This document shows, one piece after another, positions 20,300 through 29,836 of a DNA stretch of 64,000 nucleotides. The position numbers and the translations under genes are program-made. Numbering within the stretch: position 1 is the stretch's first letter; the number at the start of each line of letters is the position of its first letter. Source of the DNA: Herbaspirillum robiniae. GTDB lineage: Bacteria > Pseudomonadota > Gammaproteobacteria > Burkholderiales > Burkholderiaceae_D. The stretch covers positions 1 through 64,000 of the forward strand of contig NZ_NJGU01000006.1 in the NCBI RefSeq assembly GCF_002213415.1, written 5' to 3'. The notes under the pieces are model-generated. The model saw nothing but the letters and a program-made list of their open reading frames with translations, made no database searches and was not told the origin of the DNA.

Positions 20300-21097
20300 T
20301 TACTGGTAAGTGCTGGCGATCTTCTCGGACAGCGGGACGTTGAGCCACTTCTTGACGATGCCGTTGAGCTCGCCGCTCTTCTTCGATGCCGTCAGCGCAT
20401 CGTTGACCTTGGCCACCAGCGCCGGCTCGCCCTTGTTCATGCCGACATAACAGGTGGAGACGTTGATGATGTACTTCAGCAGCGGCTTGTTGGTCGGCGT
20501 CTTCTCGGCCAGCGCATAGGCCACGAAGTCGCCGGTGCCGACGATCTGCACCTGGCCGGAGACATAGGCGGAGATCAGGCTGTTGTTGTCTTCATAGCGC
20601 TTGAGCACGGTGCTCTTGGGCACGCTGTCGGTCAGCATCAGGTCTTCGAAGGTGCTGCGCGCCACGCCCACGGTCTGGTTGGCCAGGTCCGCCGGCCCGG
20701 CGACCTTGATCGCGGCCACGCCGAACACGCTGTTGTTGTACGGCGCATAGCCCTGCGAGAAATCCATCACGCGTTCGCGCTCGGCGTTCTTGCCCAGCGT
20801 GGAGATGACCATGTCGATCTTGTGCGTCTGCAGGAAAGCCATGCGGCTGGAGATGGGCACCGGGATCAGCTCCGCCTTCACGCCCAGCCCCTTGGCCACC
20901 AGCCTGGCGACGTCGATGTCCAGGCCCTGCAGCTGCAGGTCTGCGTTGACCGAACCGTAGGGCGCGAAGTCTTGCGGCACGCCGATCTTCACGACGCCGG
21001 CCTTCTGGATGTCGGCCAGCGTATCGGCGCGGGCGGCGCCGGCGAACATGGTCATCAGGCCAATGGATGCGGCCAGTACGGTCTTGACGAACTTCAT
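20300..21097 (-). CDS. Periplasmic amino-acid-type ABC transporter binding protein
   Basis: A 265-residue SBP_bac_3-family protein with a signal peptide (MKFVKTVLAASIGLMTMFAG, cleavage likely after ARA). The mature protein opens DIQKAGVVKIGVPQDFAPYG, the classic first lobe of polar amino acid binding proteins, and later has FLQTHKIDMVISTLGKNAER. No permease or ATPase gene is adjacent, so it may serve a transporter elsewhere or act with the chemoreceptor downstream. Start ATG 21097 follows AGGGGAAAA. Confidence 0.9.
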   Translation of the reverse strand: MKFVKTVLAASIGLMTMFAGAARADTLADIQKAGVVKIGVPQDFAPYGSVNADLQLQGLDIDVARLVAKGLGVKAELIPVPISSRMAFLQTHKIDMVISTLGKNAERERVMDFSQGYAPYNNSVFGVAAIKVAGPADLANQTVGVARSTFEDLMLTDSVPKSTVLKRYEDNNSLISAYVSGQVQIVGTGDFVAYALAEKTPTNKPLLKYIINVSTCYVGMNKGEPALVAKVNDALTASKKSGELNGIVKKWLNVPLSEKIASTYQ

Positions 21098-21220
21098 GGT
21101 TTTCCCCTGTTTTGAAAGCACGATGAATGCGGCTTGGGGTCTTGCCCCGCCCCGCGTGGATGGAACTGCGATGCTGCGACTTTTGCTGCCCTCTCCCCTG
21201 CCTCGCCGCGTTTCATGGCT

Positions 21221-22417
21221 TCACGCGGTCCTGGCCAATATCCTTTCCGCCAGCCTGACCCAGTAACTCGCGCCGATGGGCAGCAAGTCGTCGTTGAAGT
21301 CGTAGCTGGTGTTGTGCAGCATGCAGGGCCCGGCGCCGTGGCCGTGCTCGCGGTGGCCGCCGTCGCCGTTGCCCAGCAAGGCGTAGCAGCCGGGCCGCTC
21401 CTGCAGCATGAACGAAAAATCTTCCGCGCTCATCGGCGGCTCCAGGTTGGCCTCCACGTTGTGCTCGCCGACCAGCGCGCGCATCACCTCCACGCACACC
21501 GCTGTCTCCCGCGCATGATTGACCGTGGGCGGATAGTTGCGACTGAACACCACCTCCGCCTCGCAGCCGAAGCCGGCCCCGGTGTGCTGCGCCAGCTCGC
21601 GCATGCGGCTTTCGATCAGGTCCAGCACCTCCAGCGAGAAGGTGCGCACCGTGCCGCCCAGCCAGGCGTTGTCGGGAATGACGTTGCTGGTTTCCCCGGC
21701 GTGGATCTGCGTCACCGACAGCACTGCCGAATCGGTCGGCCGCTTGTTGCGCGTCAGGATGGTTTGCAAGGACTGTGCCAACTGCACGATGGCGGCCACC
21801 GGGTCGATGGCGTTGTGCGGCAGCGCGGCGTGCGATCCCTTGCCGCGGAAGGTGATGCGGAATTCGCTGGAGGAAGCCATGATGGCGCCCGGATTGACGC
21901 CGAAGAACCCGGCCGGCATGCCCGGCCAGTTGTGGATGCCGTAGACCGATTCCATCGGGAAGCGCTCGAACAGGCCGTCCTCGATCATGCGGCGGGCGCC
22001 GCCGCCTTTTTCTTCGGCCGGCTGGAAGATCAGGTAGACGGTGCCGTCGAAATTGCGTGTGGCCTGCAGGTGGCGCGCCGCGGCCAGCAGCATCGCGGTG
22101 TGGCCGTCGTGGCCGCAGGCGTGCATCGTTCCCGGATGGCGGGAGGCGTGCTCGAAGGTATTGGCTTCCTGGATGGGCAGCGCGTCCATGTCGGCGCGCA
22201 GGCCGATGGCGCGGCCGCCGTCGCCGGACCGGATGACGCCGACCACGCCGGTGCCGGCGATGCCGGTGTGGACGGGAATGCCCCAGCCGGCGAGAAGTTC
22301 GGCCACGCGCTGCGCGCTTCGTCGTTCCTCGAAGGCCAGCTCGGGATGGGCGTGCAGGTCGCGCCGGATGCGCTGGAATTCTGCCCGCGAATGTTCTATT
22401 TCACTGATCAGGTTCAT
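21221..22417 (-). CDS. M20-family amidohydrolase (hippurate hydrolase/aminoacylase-like)
   Basis: A 398-residue zinc-dependent hydrolase that removes acyl groups from N-acyl amino acids or related amides. Metal-binding motifs are RRDLHAHPELAFEE, LRADMDALPIQE, MHACGHDGHTAMLL, and QPAEEKGGGARRM with the catalytic Glu. The dimerisation domain FRGKGSHAALPHNAIDP is also standard. The binding protein gene follows 123 bases downstream on the same strand, suggesting uptake of an amino acid conjugate and its cleavage. A LysR gene is divergent. The ribosome site at 22417 is weak. Confidence 0.88.
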   Translation of the reverse strand: MNLISEIEHSRAEFQRIRRDLHAHPELAFEERRSAQRVAELLAGWGIPVHTGIAGTGVVGVIRSGDGGRAIGLRADMDALPIQEANTFEHASRHPGTMHACGHDGHTAMLLAAARHLQATRNFDGTVYLIFQPAEEKGGGARRMIEDGLFERFPMESVYGIHNWPGMPAGFFGVNPGAIMASSSEFRITFRGKGSHAALPHNAIDPVAAIVQLAQSLQTILTRNKRPTDSAVLSVTQIHAGETSNVIPDNAWLGGTVRTFSLEVLDLIESRMRELAQHTGAGFGCEAEVVFSRNYPPTVNHARETAVCVEVMRALVGEHNVEANLEPPMSAEDFSFMLQERPGCYALLGNGDGGHREHGHGAGPCMLHNTSYDFNDDLLPIGASYWVRLAERILARTA

Positions 22418-22559
22418 ACGTGTTGCTGCAAGGTTGCCGGACCACCGCGCCGGATTGAAAGCGTGGCAGAGCTTGTGGCAAAGTGTAGGCAGCGCCGCAT
22501 ATGCTTGAAAATTACTATATTGGTATAAACAATATGCCTTGCAGGCATAGGGAGAGAAA

Positions 22560-23465
22560 ATGGAAATTCGCCATCTGCGCTACTTCCTGGCCGTGGCCGA
22601 ACACGGCAGCGTGGCCCAGGCCGCGCGCAAGCTCAACATCGTGCAGCCGGCCCTGAGCCGCCAGATCCACGACCTCGAAGACCAGCTCGGCACGCCGCTG
22701 TTCGAGCGCAGCGTGCGCGGCGTGCAGCTGACGGCCGCCGGCAAGCAGTTCGTGCGCGACACGCAGCGCCTGCTGGCCGACCTGGATGCGGCCAGGGACC
22801 GCGCGCTGCGCGCGGCGGCCGGGATGGAGGGCACGGTGCGCATCGGCATCTCCCACAACCACACCTGGCATCCGCTGATCCTGCAGCGCCTGCGCCGCTT
22901 CCAGCGCGCCTTCCCCAACGTGGCGCTGATGCTGGAACCGTCGATCTCCACCCAGCAACTGATCCGCATCAAGGAGGGACGCCTGGACGGAGGCTTCATC
23001 GCGCTGCGCGACCCCAACGACAGCGAGCTGGCCGGCATCAAGGTGCTCAGCTCAGGCCTGCTGCTGGCGGTGCCCTCGCACAGCAAATATGCGAAGAAGC
23101 CGCCGGCGCGCCTGCGCGACCTCAAGGACGAACCCTGCGTGTGGTTCCCGCGCGAGCGCTCGCCGGTCTACCACGACTACCTGATCCACCAGTGCCAGCG
23201 CGCCGGACTGTCGCCGCGGCTGGTGCCCATCGGCACCGACGTCGCCACCACGCTGGGCATGGTGGCCGCCGGCATGGGTTATTCCATCGTCACCGAAATG
23301 TCCAAGTACAACAGCCCCAAGGAAGTGGTGCTGCACCACCATCCCGATTTGTCCGACGTGCATGATGTCGAACTGGTCACGCGCAGCGATGCCGACAGCC
23401 CCATCCTGCGGGAATTCGCCAGGGTCATGAGCACCGCCGGTCCGCGCGACGCCAAGTACGCCTGA
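22560..23465 (+). CDS. LysR-type regulator divergent from the M20 hydrolase gene
   Basis: A 301-residue LysR protein of the BenM/CatM-like type (MEIRHLRYFLAVAEHGSVAQ opening; HTH with NIVQPALSRQIHDLE; effector domain about 90-295). ATG 22560 follows AGGGAGAG. It probably controls the divergent amidohydrolase and binding protein genes through the 140-base intergenic region, which holds an AT-rich LysR-like site around 22510-22530. The effector is unknown. Confidence 0.9.
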   Translation: MEIRHLRYFLAVAEHGSVAQAARKLNIVQPALSRQIHDLEDQLGTPLFERSVRGVQLTAAGKQFVRDTQRLLADLDAARDRALRAAAGMEGTVRIGISHNHTWHPLILQRLRRFQRAFPNVALMLEPSISTQQLIRIKEGRLDGGFIALRDPNDSELAGIKVLSSGLLLAVPSHSKYAKKPPARLRDLKDEPCVWFPRERSPVYHDYLIHQCQRAGLSPRLVPIGTDVATTLGMVAAGMGYSIVTEMSKYNSPKEVVLHHHPDLSDVHDVELVTRSDADSPILREFARVMSTAGPRDAKYA

Positions 23466-23513
23466 GCCGCCTTCCCATGCCGCGCCGCGGGCAAGCGCCC
23501 GTTTCTCAAGGCT

Positions 23514-23529
23514 TGGCATGAAGCTTGCA
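23514..23529 (+). promoter_or_regulatory. Sigma-54 promoter upstream of the MocR-type gene
   Basis: TGGCATGAAGCTTGCA fits the -24/-12 pattern TGGCAY-N5-TTGCW. It is about 140 bases before the MocR start codon and in the same orientation. A sigma-54 promoter for a MocR-type regulator is unusual. Confidence 0.65.
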
Positions 23530-23669
23530 AATAGCTGACAACCTCATGTTCGCGGCCTCGCCGCGCATCCGATATCTGTACCGCCCGCGCGGCGGTACAG
23601 CCATTCCCGCCGCCCGTTCCAGCACGGGCGCGCGCGGCAATACATCAATGCAATAAGGGTTTCGTTTCA

Positions 23670-25070
23670 ATGGCGCTGGTCAGTATTTCAGTCAGTTCGG
23701 GGCTCTCGCTGGTAGAGCAGATCGTGGTGCAGATGAAGCAGCTCATCGACGACGGCGTGGTGCGCGACGGCAGCCGCGCGGTGTCGATACGCTGCTTCGC
23801 GCGCGACCACCGGATCAGTGCGCACACCGTGGCCGAGGCCTACGAGCGGCTGGTCGCGCATGGTTATTTCCAGTCGCGCCCGCGCAGCGGCTTCTTCGTC
23901 TCGCGCCCGCAGGTGTATGCGCAACACAACGGAGACGGCGAGGACGGCGCGATGGAGCCCGACCACCTGTGGCAGCTGCGCTCGCACTTCACCACGCGCC
24001 ACGACCGGCTGGGCGCCTCCAGCGGGCGCATGCCGCCGGACTGGCTGGATGTGGAGCTGATCCGCAGCGGCATGAAGTCGCTGGCGGCCAAGGCCGACAC
24101 CAGCCTGGCGCAGTACGGCGATCCCTACGGCTACGCGCCGCTGCGCGGCCTGCTGCAGACGCGCCTGCTGGCGCTGGGCATTCACGCGCAGCCGGAACAG
24201 ATCCTCCTGACCAGCGGCGCCACCCAGGCGGCCGACCTGGTGATGCGCTGCTTCCTCAAGCGCGGCGACCGCGTGCTGGTGGACGACCCGGGTTACTTCA
24301 ACCTGTTCAGCAACCTGCACCTGCACGGCATCCGGCCCATCCCGGTGCCGCGCAAGCCCGACGGTCCCGACCTCGACCTGCTCGACGCGCTGGCGCGCGA
24401 GCATCGTCCGGCGATGATGTTCGTGCAGTCGATGCTGCATGCGCCGACCGGCTCCAGCATCGCGCCCGCCAACGCCCATCGCCTGTTGAAGCTGGCCGAA
24501 CAATACGATTTCCGCATCGTCGAAAACGACGTCTACTGCGACATGCTCGGCCTGACCCTGCCGCGCATCGCCACGCTGGACCAGCTGGCGCGGGTGTTCT
24601 ATGTCGGCAGTTTTTCCAAGACGCTGTCGTCGGCCACCCGCGTGGGTTTCATCGCCGGCGCGGCGCAATCGGTGGGCGAACTGTGCAACCACAAGATGGT
24701 GGCCAGCATCACCGGCAGCCAGGTCGACGAGCGCCTGGTCTATCACGCGCTGACCGAAGGCCAGTACCGCCGCAGCGTGGAGCGCATGCGCTATCGCCTG
24801 GCCAACGCGCTGCAACTGGCCGGCGACATGCTAGAGGAGCAAGGCTTCGAGGTCTTTTGCCGGCCGCTGGGCGGCAAGTTCGTATGGGCGCGCCATCCGC
24901 AGATCGACGACTCAGAAGAGATCTGGCGCCGCGCCTCCCAGGCCGGCATCCTGATCGCGCCGGGCAAGGTGTTTCGCCACAACCTGCAGCCCACGCCGTG
25001 GTTCCGGCTCAATGTCGCCTATTGCATGGAGCCGGCGCTGCAGCACTTCCTCGGCAGCCTGCGCGCCTGA
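23670..25070 (+). CDS. MocR/PdxR-type transcriptional regulator (GntR HTH fused to aminotransferase fold)
   Basis: A 466-residue fusion: an N-terminal GntR winged helix (about residues 8-80, with DHRISAHTVAEAYERLVAHG) and a class I/II aminotransferase domain (about 110-460). The PLP Lys lies in YVGSFSKTLSSATRVGFIAG, and other PLP-contact motifs are LTSGATQAADLVMR and VENDVYCDML. These proteins sense PLP or PLP adducts and regulate vitamin B6, GABA or amino acid genes. The target is unknown because no metabolic gene is divergent or adjacent. The ribosome site is weak (AAGGG 11 bases away). Confidence 0.88.
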   Translation: MALVSISVSSGLSLVEQIVVQMKQLIDDGVVRDGSRAVSIRCFARDHRISAHTVAEAYERLVAHGYFQSRPRSGFFVSRPQVYAQHNGDGEDGAMEPDHLWQLRSHFTTRHDRLGASSGRMPPDWLDVELIRSGMKSLAAKADTSLAQYGDPYGYAPLRGLLQTRLLALGIHAQPEQILLTSGATQAADLVMRCFLKRGDRVLVDDPGYFNLFSNLHLHGIRPIPVPRKPDGPDLDLLDALAREHRPAMMFVQSMLHAPTGSSIAPANAHRLLKLAEQYDFRIVENDVYCDMLGLTLPRIATLDQLARVFYVGSFSKTLSSATRVGFIAGAAQSVGELCNHKMVASITGSQVDERLVYHALTEGQYRRSVERMRYRLANALQLAGDMLEEQGFEVFCRPLGGKFVWARHPQIDDSEEIWRRASQAGILIAPGKVFRHNLQPTPWFRLNVAYCMEPALQHFLGSLRA

Positions 25071-25339
25071 GCCGCGCGCGATTCCCGCGCCGCGATAGCG
25101 GCTTGATGCAATCGGCACCTGCCTGTGCCGAAAACGCAATTGCGCCCCCTCGCCCGCTTCTATACTGCGCAGGCAATTGGCGAACGACATGCCGGCGACG
25201 CGGCCATGCCCACAAGGCATCGCTGCTATGCAAATAGAGTAATTTTCAAGCATAGCCCGCGCGCCTACACTTGCCTGAATTTCAATCGTTCCGCCGCGGC
25301 CGCAAGGCCGCGCGTGGCCACCCATCTGCGGAGAACGGC

Positions 25340-25792
25340 ATGCCACCTTCGTCACAGCAGCAACATGCCCTCGCGCCGGATGCGCGCCATGCGCCGGCCG
25401 TAACGCCGGCGTCGCAGCGCCTGCGATTCGGCTTCCCGCGCGACTATCTGGTGAAGATGCTGCAGCAAAAGATCGTCGAACAGCTCTACATCGGCGGCGA
25501 GGCCTGCATCATCGGTTGCCGCGACGACGCCGGCGCCTTCCGCGCGCTGGACGAAGGCGACGATTTCGACGGCCCCGACTTCAGCCTGCGACTGCGGCAC
25601 ACGGTCGGCTCGCACCAGGTTTTCGACCATGAGATCGATCTCGACGTCGGCCTGCTGCTGGGCAGCTATGTGCTGACCGTGCGCGGCCACCGTTTCGACA
25701 TCGGCTTCATGCCCACGCTGGACGAAGCGATGCTGACCACGGCGACGCGCTGGATCATCCGCAATCTCGATACGGCCGCGCAGCTGCGCTGA
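25340..25792 (+). CDS. Small cytosolic protein of unknown function
   Basis: A 150-residue protein with a disordered Gln/Ala/Pro-rich N terminus (about residues 1-30), then a compact domain rich in acidic residues (DEGDDFDGPDF, HEIDLDVGLLLG). There is no signal peptide and no transmembrane segment. I recognise no family. ATG 25340 follows GGAGAACG; an upstream in-frame ATG at 25271 is less likely. A strong terminator follows. Confidence 0.65.
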   Translation: MPPSSQQQHALAPDARHAPAVTPASQRLRFGFPRDYLVKMLQQKIVEQLYIGGEACIIGCRDDAGAFRALDEGDDFDGPDFSLRLRHTVGSHQVFDHEIDLDVGLLLGSYVLTVRGHRFDIGFMPTLDEAMLTTATRWIIRNLDTAAQLR

Positions 25793-25835
25793 CCATCACA
25801 GGTTCCCTGGCGACTTTTACAAGTCACCCTCTGTT

Positions 25836-25863
25836 GCCGCGCCTTCGGGCGCGGCTTTTTTTC
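25836..25863 (+). terminator. Rho-independent terminator
   Basis: GCCGCGCC-TTCG-GGCGCGGC stem-loop followed by a run of eight T residues, 43 bases after the stop of the small gene at 25792. Confidence 0.92.
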
Positions 25864-26564
25864 GTCCGCGCCACTTGCGCGATGGTGCACGCAACGCGCG
25901 TTTGCGGTGCGCGCACGCATGCTTTGCGTGCATGCGCAATAGCGCGCGTCCAGGCATGCAAGCCGCGCCGCCGGCGGACGAAGATCGCCGCGGGAATATT
26001 TTTTATCACATTGTTGTTGCCCCGCCACTGAAGCGCAAAATAGTTCACCGCGCACATTTCCGCCGATGCGCGTGGCGGCGCCTTCTGTACTGCCTGCCGC
26101 AGCCGATCTGTGGACGAAGCTTTACGCCGCATCCGGCACCCCCGCCTTCTCTTGCCGGCAGTCCAGGCTTGCGTCGCGGCCCGCCGGCCGATCGCGGACA
26201 TGCGCGCCGGCGGCTGCCGTACCGGCGCAGATGAAGATGCGCGGCCAGGATGCGCGCCCCTGTACCGGCATCACATCGATACAGCAATGGCGACTCGCTG
26301 GTCATCTGTCTATCGCCGCGCCGCGCCCCCGTCCCTACCATCGCTTCAACAAAAATCTTTCGGGGGAATGCTTCGCCGCAGTCCATGCGGACCAAGTCTT
26401 TCCACAGCAGTGATGCCGAGCCGCCGCGCATGCGGCGGCCGCACCGGGCAGTGTCCGCGGCCGCAAGGCTGCGGATGACCGCGCATGCCGCATGCGCCGC
26501 TTCGTCCAGCACGATCGGCTGGCGCGTGCAGCAACTACACGACGTTCAACTCACAGGGGTAAAA
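25864..26564. other. Non-coding region upstream of the first porin
   Basis: About 700 bases. Long open frames cross it on both strands but show no ribosome site or recognisable protein, and they run out of the porin gene's own frame. An AT-rich patch (26000-26020) may belong to a promoter. A small dyad, GCACGCA-N5-TGCGTGC, lies near 25910-25940. Nothing else is evident. Confidence 0.45.
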
Positions 26565-27548
26565 ATGAAAAAATCGCTGTTGGCATTTGTCGCACTCGCA
26601 TCCATCACCGGCGCCGCTTCGGCGCAAAGCAGCGTCACCATCTATGGCGTGGTCGACATGGGCCTGAAAGTGGAAAACGCCGGCTCCGGCACCCGCCTGT
26701 CGCTGGACAGCGGCAACCAGAGCGGCAGCCGCATCGGCTTCAGGGGCACCGAGGACCTGGGCGGCGGCCTGAAGGCCAACTTCGTGCTGGAAGCCGGCTT
26801 CAGCGCCGACACCGGCGCCATGGGCGCGACCAACCAGCTGTTCAACCGCCAGTCCTACGTCAGCCTGTCGGGCGCCTTCGGTGAAGTGAAGATGGGCCGC
26901 ATCCAGACCGTGGTCTACTCCAACGCATCGGTGTTCGATCCGTTCGGCGATACCCTGGCCGGCGACTCCGCCCGCATCTTCAACTACGGCGGCAGCCGCA
27001 CCGACAACACCGTCAACTACAGCTACTCCGCCGCCAACGGCGTGAACGGCCAGGTTGCCTACAGCTTCGGCGAAGTGGCCGGCGACAACAGCGCCAACCG
27101 CACCATGGCCGGCGCGATCGGCTACGCGGCAGGCCCGCTGGCAGTGGTGCTGACCCACCAGAACACCAAGAACGCCACCGGTTCCGACGCGGCCAAGACC
27201 ACCCTCTTGGGCGGCAACTACAACTTCGGCCTGCTGCAACCCTTCGTCGCTTACGCGATCAACAAGGGCGTCGGCACCCTGGACACCCGCGACGCCCTGA
27301 TCGGCCTGAACATCAACGTCACGCCCAACGACGTCATCATGACCTCGCTGATGCACAAGTACGACAAGTTCGCCGACCACCGCGACGCCACCCAGATCGC
27401 GCTGGGCTACACCCACAACCTGTCCAAGCGCACCAACCTGTACACCAGCTGGTCGCGCCTGTCGAACAACTACTCCGTGGCCTACAAGGCTGACCGCAAC
27501 GGCTCCGCCGACAACCTGTTCAACGTCGGCATCCGCCACAAGTTCTGA
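26565..27548 (+). CDS. Outer-membrane porin (Gram-negative porin family)
   Basis: A 327-residue general diffusion porin of the Burkholderiales OmpC/Omp32 type. It has a signal peptide (MKKSLLAFVALASITGAASA) and a mature start QSSVTIYGVVDMGLKVEN typical of porin_4 proteins. The loop 3 hallmark GAFGEVKMGRIQTVVY follows, and the C-terminal strand ends in Phe (GIRHKF), as outer-membrane barrels require. ATG 26565 follows AGGGGT. It is a single gene closed by a terminator. Confidence 0.93.
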   Translation: MKKSLLAFVALASITGAASAQSSVTIYGVVDMGLKVENAGSGTRLSLDSGNQSGSRIGFRGTEDLGGGLKANFVLEAGFSADTGAMGATNQLFNRQSYVSLSGAFGEVKMGRIQTVVYSNASVFDPFGDTLAGDSARIFNYGGSRTDNTVNYSYSAANGVNGQVAYSFGEVAGDNSANRTMAGAIGYAAGPLAVVLTHQNTKNATGSDAAKTTLLGGNYNFGLLQPFVAYAINKGVGTLDTRDALIGLNINVTPNDVIMTSLMHKYDKFADHRDATQIALGYTHNLSKRTNLYTSWSRLSNNYSVAYKADRNGSADNLFNVGIRHKF

Positions 27549-27603
27549 TGCATGCCTGCCGCCGCGCAAGGGGCGGCAGCATCATCCTTCGCAGTTCTTG
27601 AGG

Positions 27604-27635
27604 GGCCGCGCCGCCGCGACATCGGCGGCGCGGCC
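27604..27635. other. GC-rich hairpin after the porin gene
   Basis: A 13-bp perfect stem (GGCCGCGCCGCCG and its complement) with a 6-base loop, without a T-run. It may protect the porin mRNA 3' end or assist the terminator just downstream. Confidence 0.5.
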
Positions 27636-27680
27636 TGCAGTGCCGGCAGTGATTGATGCGAACAGGTCACTGCTTTTCAT

Positions 27681-27716
27681 GTCCGGCCCGCCTCCTGGCG
27701 CGGCCGGACTTTTTTC
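27681..27716 (+). terminator. Rho-independent terminator of the porin gene
   Basis: GTCCGGCC/GGCCGGAC outer stem with an inner CGCC/GGCG extension, then six T residues. It lies 133 bases after the porin stop codon. Confidence 0.85.
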
Positions 27717-27769
27717 GTGCGGCGCCGATATGGCAAAATCCCGCCACTCCCGTACGAAAAGATCCCGGC

Positions 27770-28447
27770 ATGTGCGTCAACTACAAACCCGCTTCCAAGC
27801 AGACCGTCACCGAACTCACCGGCGCCGATACCTCCGGCACGCCGGACTGGTCCGACGAGACATGGCAGGACTACGCAGCGCCGGTGGTGCGCGCCGATGA
27901 ACGCGGCGAGCCGGAGCTGATCGTCGGCACCTACGGCATGATCCCCAAACGCAAGATGGAGCCCGGCGTGCGGCTGACCACGATGAACGCGCGCGCCGAA
28001 TCCATCGCCGAGCGCCGCAGCTACGCCCTGCCTTGGCGCCGCGCGCAGACCTGCCTGCTGCCCCTGCACTGGTTCTGCGAACCCGGCTACGCATCCGGTC
28101 GCGCGCAACGCTGGGCCATCGGCATGGCCGACGACGCGCCGTTCTGCGTGGCCGGCCTGTGGCGCGCCTGGGAAGAGCCCGAAGGCGGCTACAGCTTTTC
28201 CTTCACCCAGATCACCATCAACGCCGATCATCATCCGGTGATGAACCGGTTCCAGAAACCGGAAGACGAAAAGCGCAGCCTGGTGATCGTGCCCAGGGCG
28301 CAATATGGCGACTGGCTCAACGCCGGTTCGGCCGAAAACGCCTGGCCCATGCTGCGCCTCTATCCGCCGCACGAGATGAAGGCCTGGGGCCTGGAACAGG
28401 GCTACGGCAACGCGCGCCGCGACACGGCGCAGGCCTCGCTGTTCTGA
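27770..28447 (+). CDS. SOS response-associated peptidase (SRAP/YedK/HMCES family), divergent subtype
   Basis: A 225-residue protein of the SRAP family, which forms a thiazolidine crosslink with abasic sites in single-stranded DNA through Cys2. Cys2 is present (MCVNYKP), as are the conserved Asn in MNARAESI and a Glu in HWFCEPGY. The usual C-terminal H-D-R-M-P motif appears as VMNRFQKPEDEKRS, so the canonical catalytic His seems replaced. The start is fixed by Cys2, because the initiator Met must be removed. The gene stands alone between a porin and the nba regulator gene. Confidence 0.88.
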   Translation: MCVNYKPASKQTVTELTGADTSGTPDWSDETWQDYAAPVVRADERGEPELIVGTYGMIPKRKMEPGVRLTTMNARAESIAERRSYALPWRRAQTCLLPLHWFCEPGYASGRAQRWAIGMADDAPFCVAGLWRAWEEPEGGYSFSFTQITINADHHPVMNRFQKPEDEKRSLVIVPRAQYGDWLNAGSAENAWPMLRLYPPHEMKAWGLEQGYGNARRDTAQASLF

Positions 28448-28592
28448 GCGCGCGCGCCGGCGCGGCTCCATCGCCGCTTCCGGCCACGCCTGCTTGTGCA
28501 TTAAACTGCAGGGCATTCGCCCGTTCCCGCCGGGAGCGGGCCGCACAGAACAGACCGGCATGGCGCACGACGCCGCCGGCAGGGAGACCAGC

Positions 28593-29579
28593 ATGTCCGA
28601 TCCAAACGCCGCCGGCGCCGACGGCGGCAAAGCCGCGATCACGCTCAACGATGTGATGCTGCGCCGCCTCAAGCTCAAACCCTTGCTGATCTTCGAGCGC
28701 GTACTGGGCTCCTGCTCCATCGCGCGCGCCGCGCGCGAGCTGAACCTGACCCAGCCGGCCGTCACCAAGGCCATCCAGGAACTGGAGGCCGATCTCGACG
28801 TGCCGCTGTTCGAGCGCACCAACCGCGGCGTCTCGCCGACCTGCTACGGCCAGCTGCTGGGCAACCGGGTCAAGACCGTGATCGCCGAACTGCGTTACCT
28901 GACCGACGAGATCAACGCCTTTCGCACCGGCGACAGCGGCCACGTGATCATCGGCACCGTGATCTCGGCCTCGGCGCGCCTGCTGCCCATGGCCATCACG
29001 CGCCTGAAGCAGCAGCGCCCCGGCGTGCTGGTAACGGTGCGCGACGGACCGACCGACCAACTCTTTCCGGCGCTGGCCACCGGCGAACTGGACATCGTGG
29101 TCGGCCGCCTGCCCGAGCGCGACCTGCCGCTGGCGCGCATGTACGCCTTCGAGCACAGCAAGCTGTACCGCGAGGCGCTGTGCGCGGTGGTCGGCTGCAA
29201 GCATCCGCTGGCCGGCGTGGCCGACGTCAAGCTGGCCGACCTGCTGGACTGGCCCTGGATCTTTCCGCTGCAGGTGTCGCCGGCGCGCCTGACGGCCGAG
29301 CACCTGTTCCGCGATGCCGGCCTGGAGCTGCCCACCAACGTGGTGGAGTCCCTGTCGGTGCTGACCAATATCGGCCTGATGCACGACTCCCCTTCCATCT
29401 CGCTGATGCCGCGCGCGGCGGCCGAACATTTCGCCGGCCTGAACCTGTTGTCCATCCTGGCGCTGGGCGAACTGGGCGATTTCGGCGACATCGGCTATTC
29501 CATCCGCAGCGACCGCGATCCCACCCCGGCGGCGCAGGCCATGATCAAATGCCTGCAGGAGACCGCGGCGAGCTTCTGA
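28593..29579 (+). CDS. LysR-type regulator of the 3-hydroxyanthranilate operon
   Basis: A 328-residue LysR protein of the GalR/PcaQ/CbbR-like group. An N-terminal extension of about 20 residues precedes the HTH (SIARAARELNLTQPAVTKAI), and the effector domain follows (about 115-320). ATG 28593 follows AGGGAGACC. It is upstream of and co-directional with nbaE, 257 bases apart, so it probably activates the operon in response to 3-hydroxyanthranilate or a ring-cleavage product. It is a candidate counterpart of nbaR, but I do not assign the symbol without a comparison. Confidence 0.88.
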   Translation: MSDPNAAGADGGKAAITLNDVMLRRLKLKPLLIFERVLGSCSIARAARELNLTQPAVTKAIQELEADLDVPLFERTNRGVSPTCYGQLLGNRVKTVIAELRYLTDEINAFRTGDSGHVIIGTVISASARLLPMAITRLKQQRPGVLVTVRDGPTDQLFPALATGELDIVVGRLPERDLPLARMYAFEHSKLYREALCAVVGCKHPLAGVADVKLADLLDWPWIFPLQVSPARLTAEHLFRDAGLELPTNVVESLSVLTNIGLMHDSPSISLMPRAAAEHFAGLNLLSILALGELGDFGDIGYSIRSDRDPTPAAQAMIKCLQETAASF

Positions 29580-29836
29580 AGACGCCGCGAAAATCCACGC
29601 CAACCCAGCGCCAGAGCGGTTCTCCGGGCCATCAATTTATGGAATACCGAAGTCCCGCTTTTTCATTATGTGCCGTCCCGGCTTCTCCCTATACTCGCTT
29701 CAACAAGTGATCCGGCAGGGCTGCGCGCACGGCGACGACACAACAACAACCGGCGCGGACGACGACAACAGATTCAACGATAACGACGCCATCCACGCCT
29801 GCCGGTCCGCCATGATTTCTATCGGGAGACCAGCAC

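Noticed and set aside
23548..23658. A 36-residue open frame between the sigma-54 promoter and the MocR gene
   Set aside because: No ribosome binding site and arginine/proline-rich composition typical of GC-rich non-coding DNA.
25824..26564. Several 100-150-residue open frames on both strands upstream of the porin
   Set aside because: No ribosome sites, arginine- and proline-rich composition, mutual overlap, and no recognisable protein.
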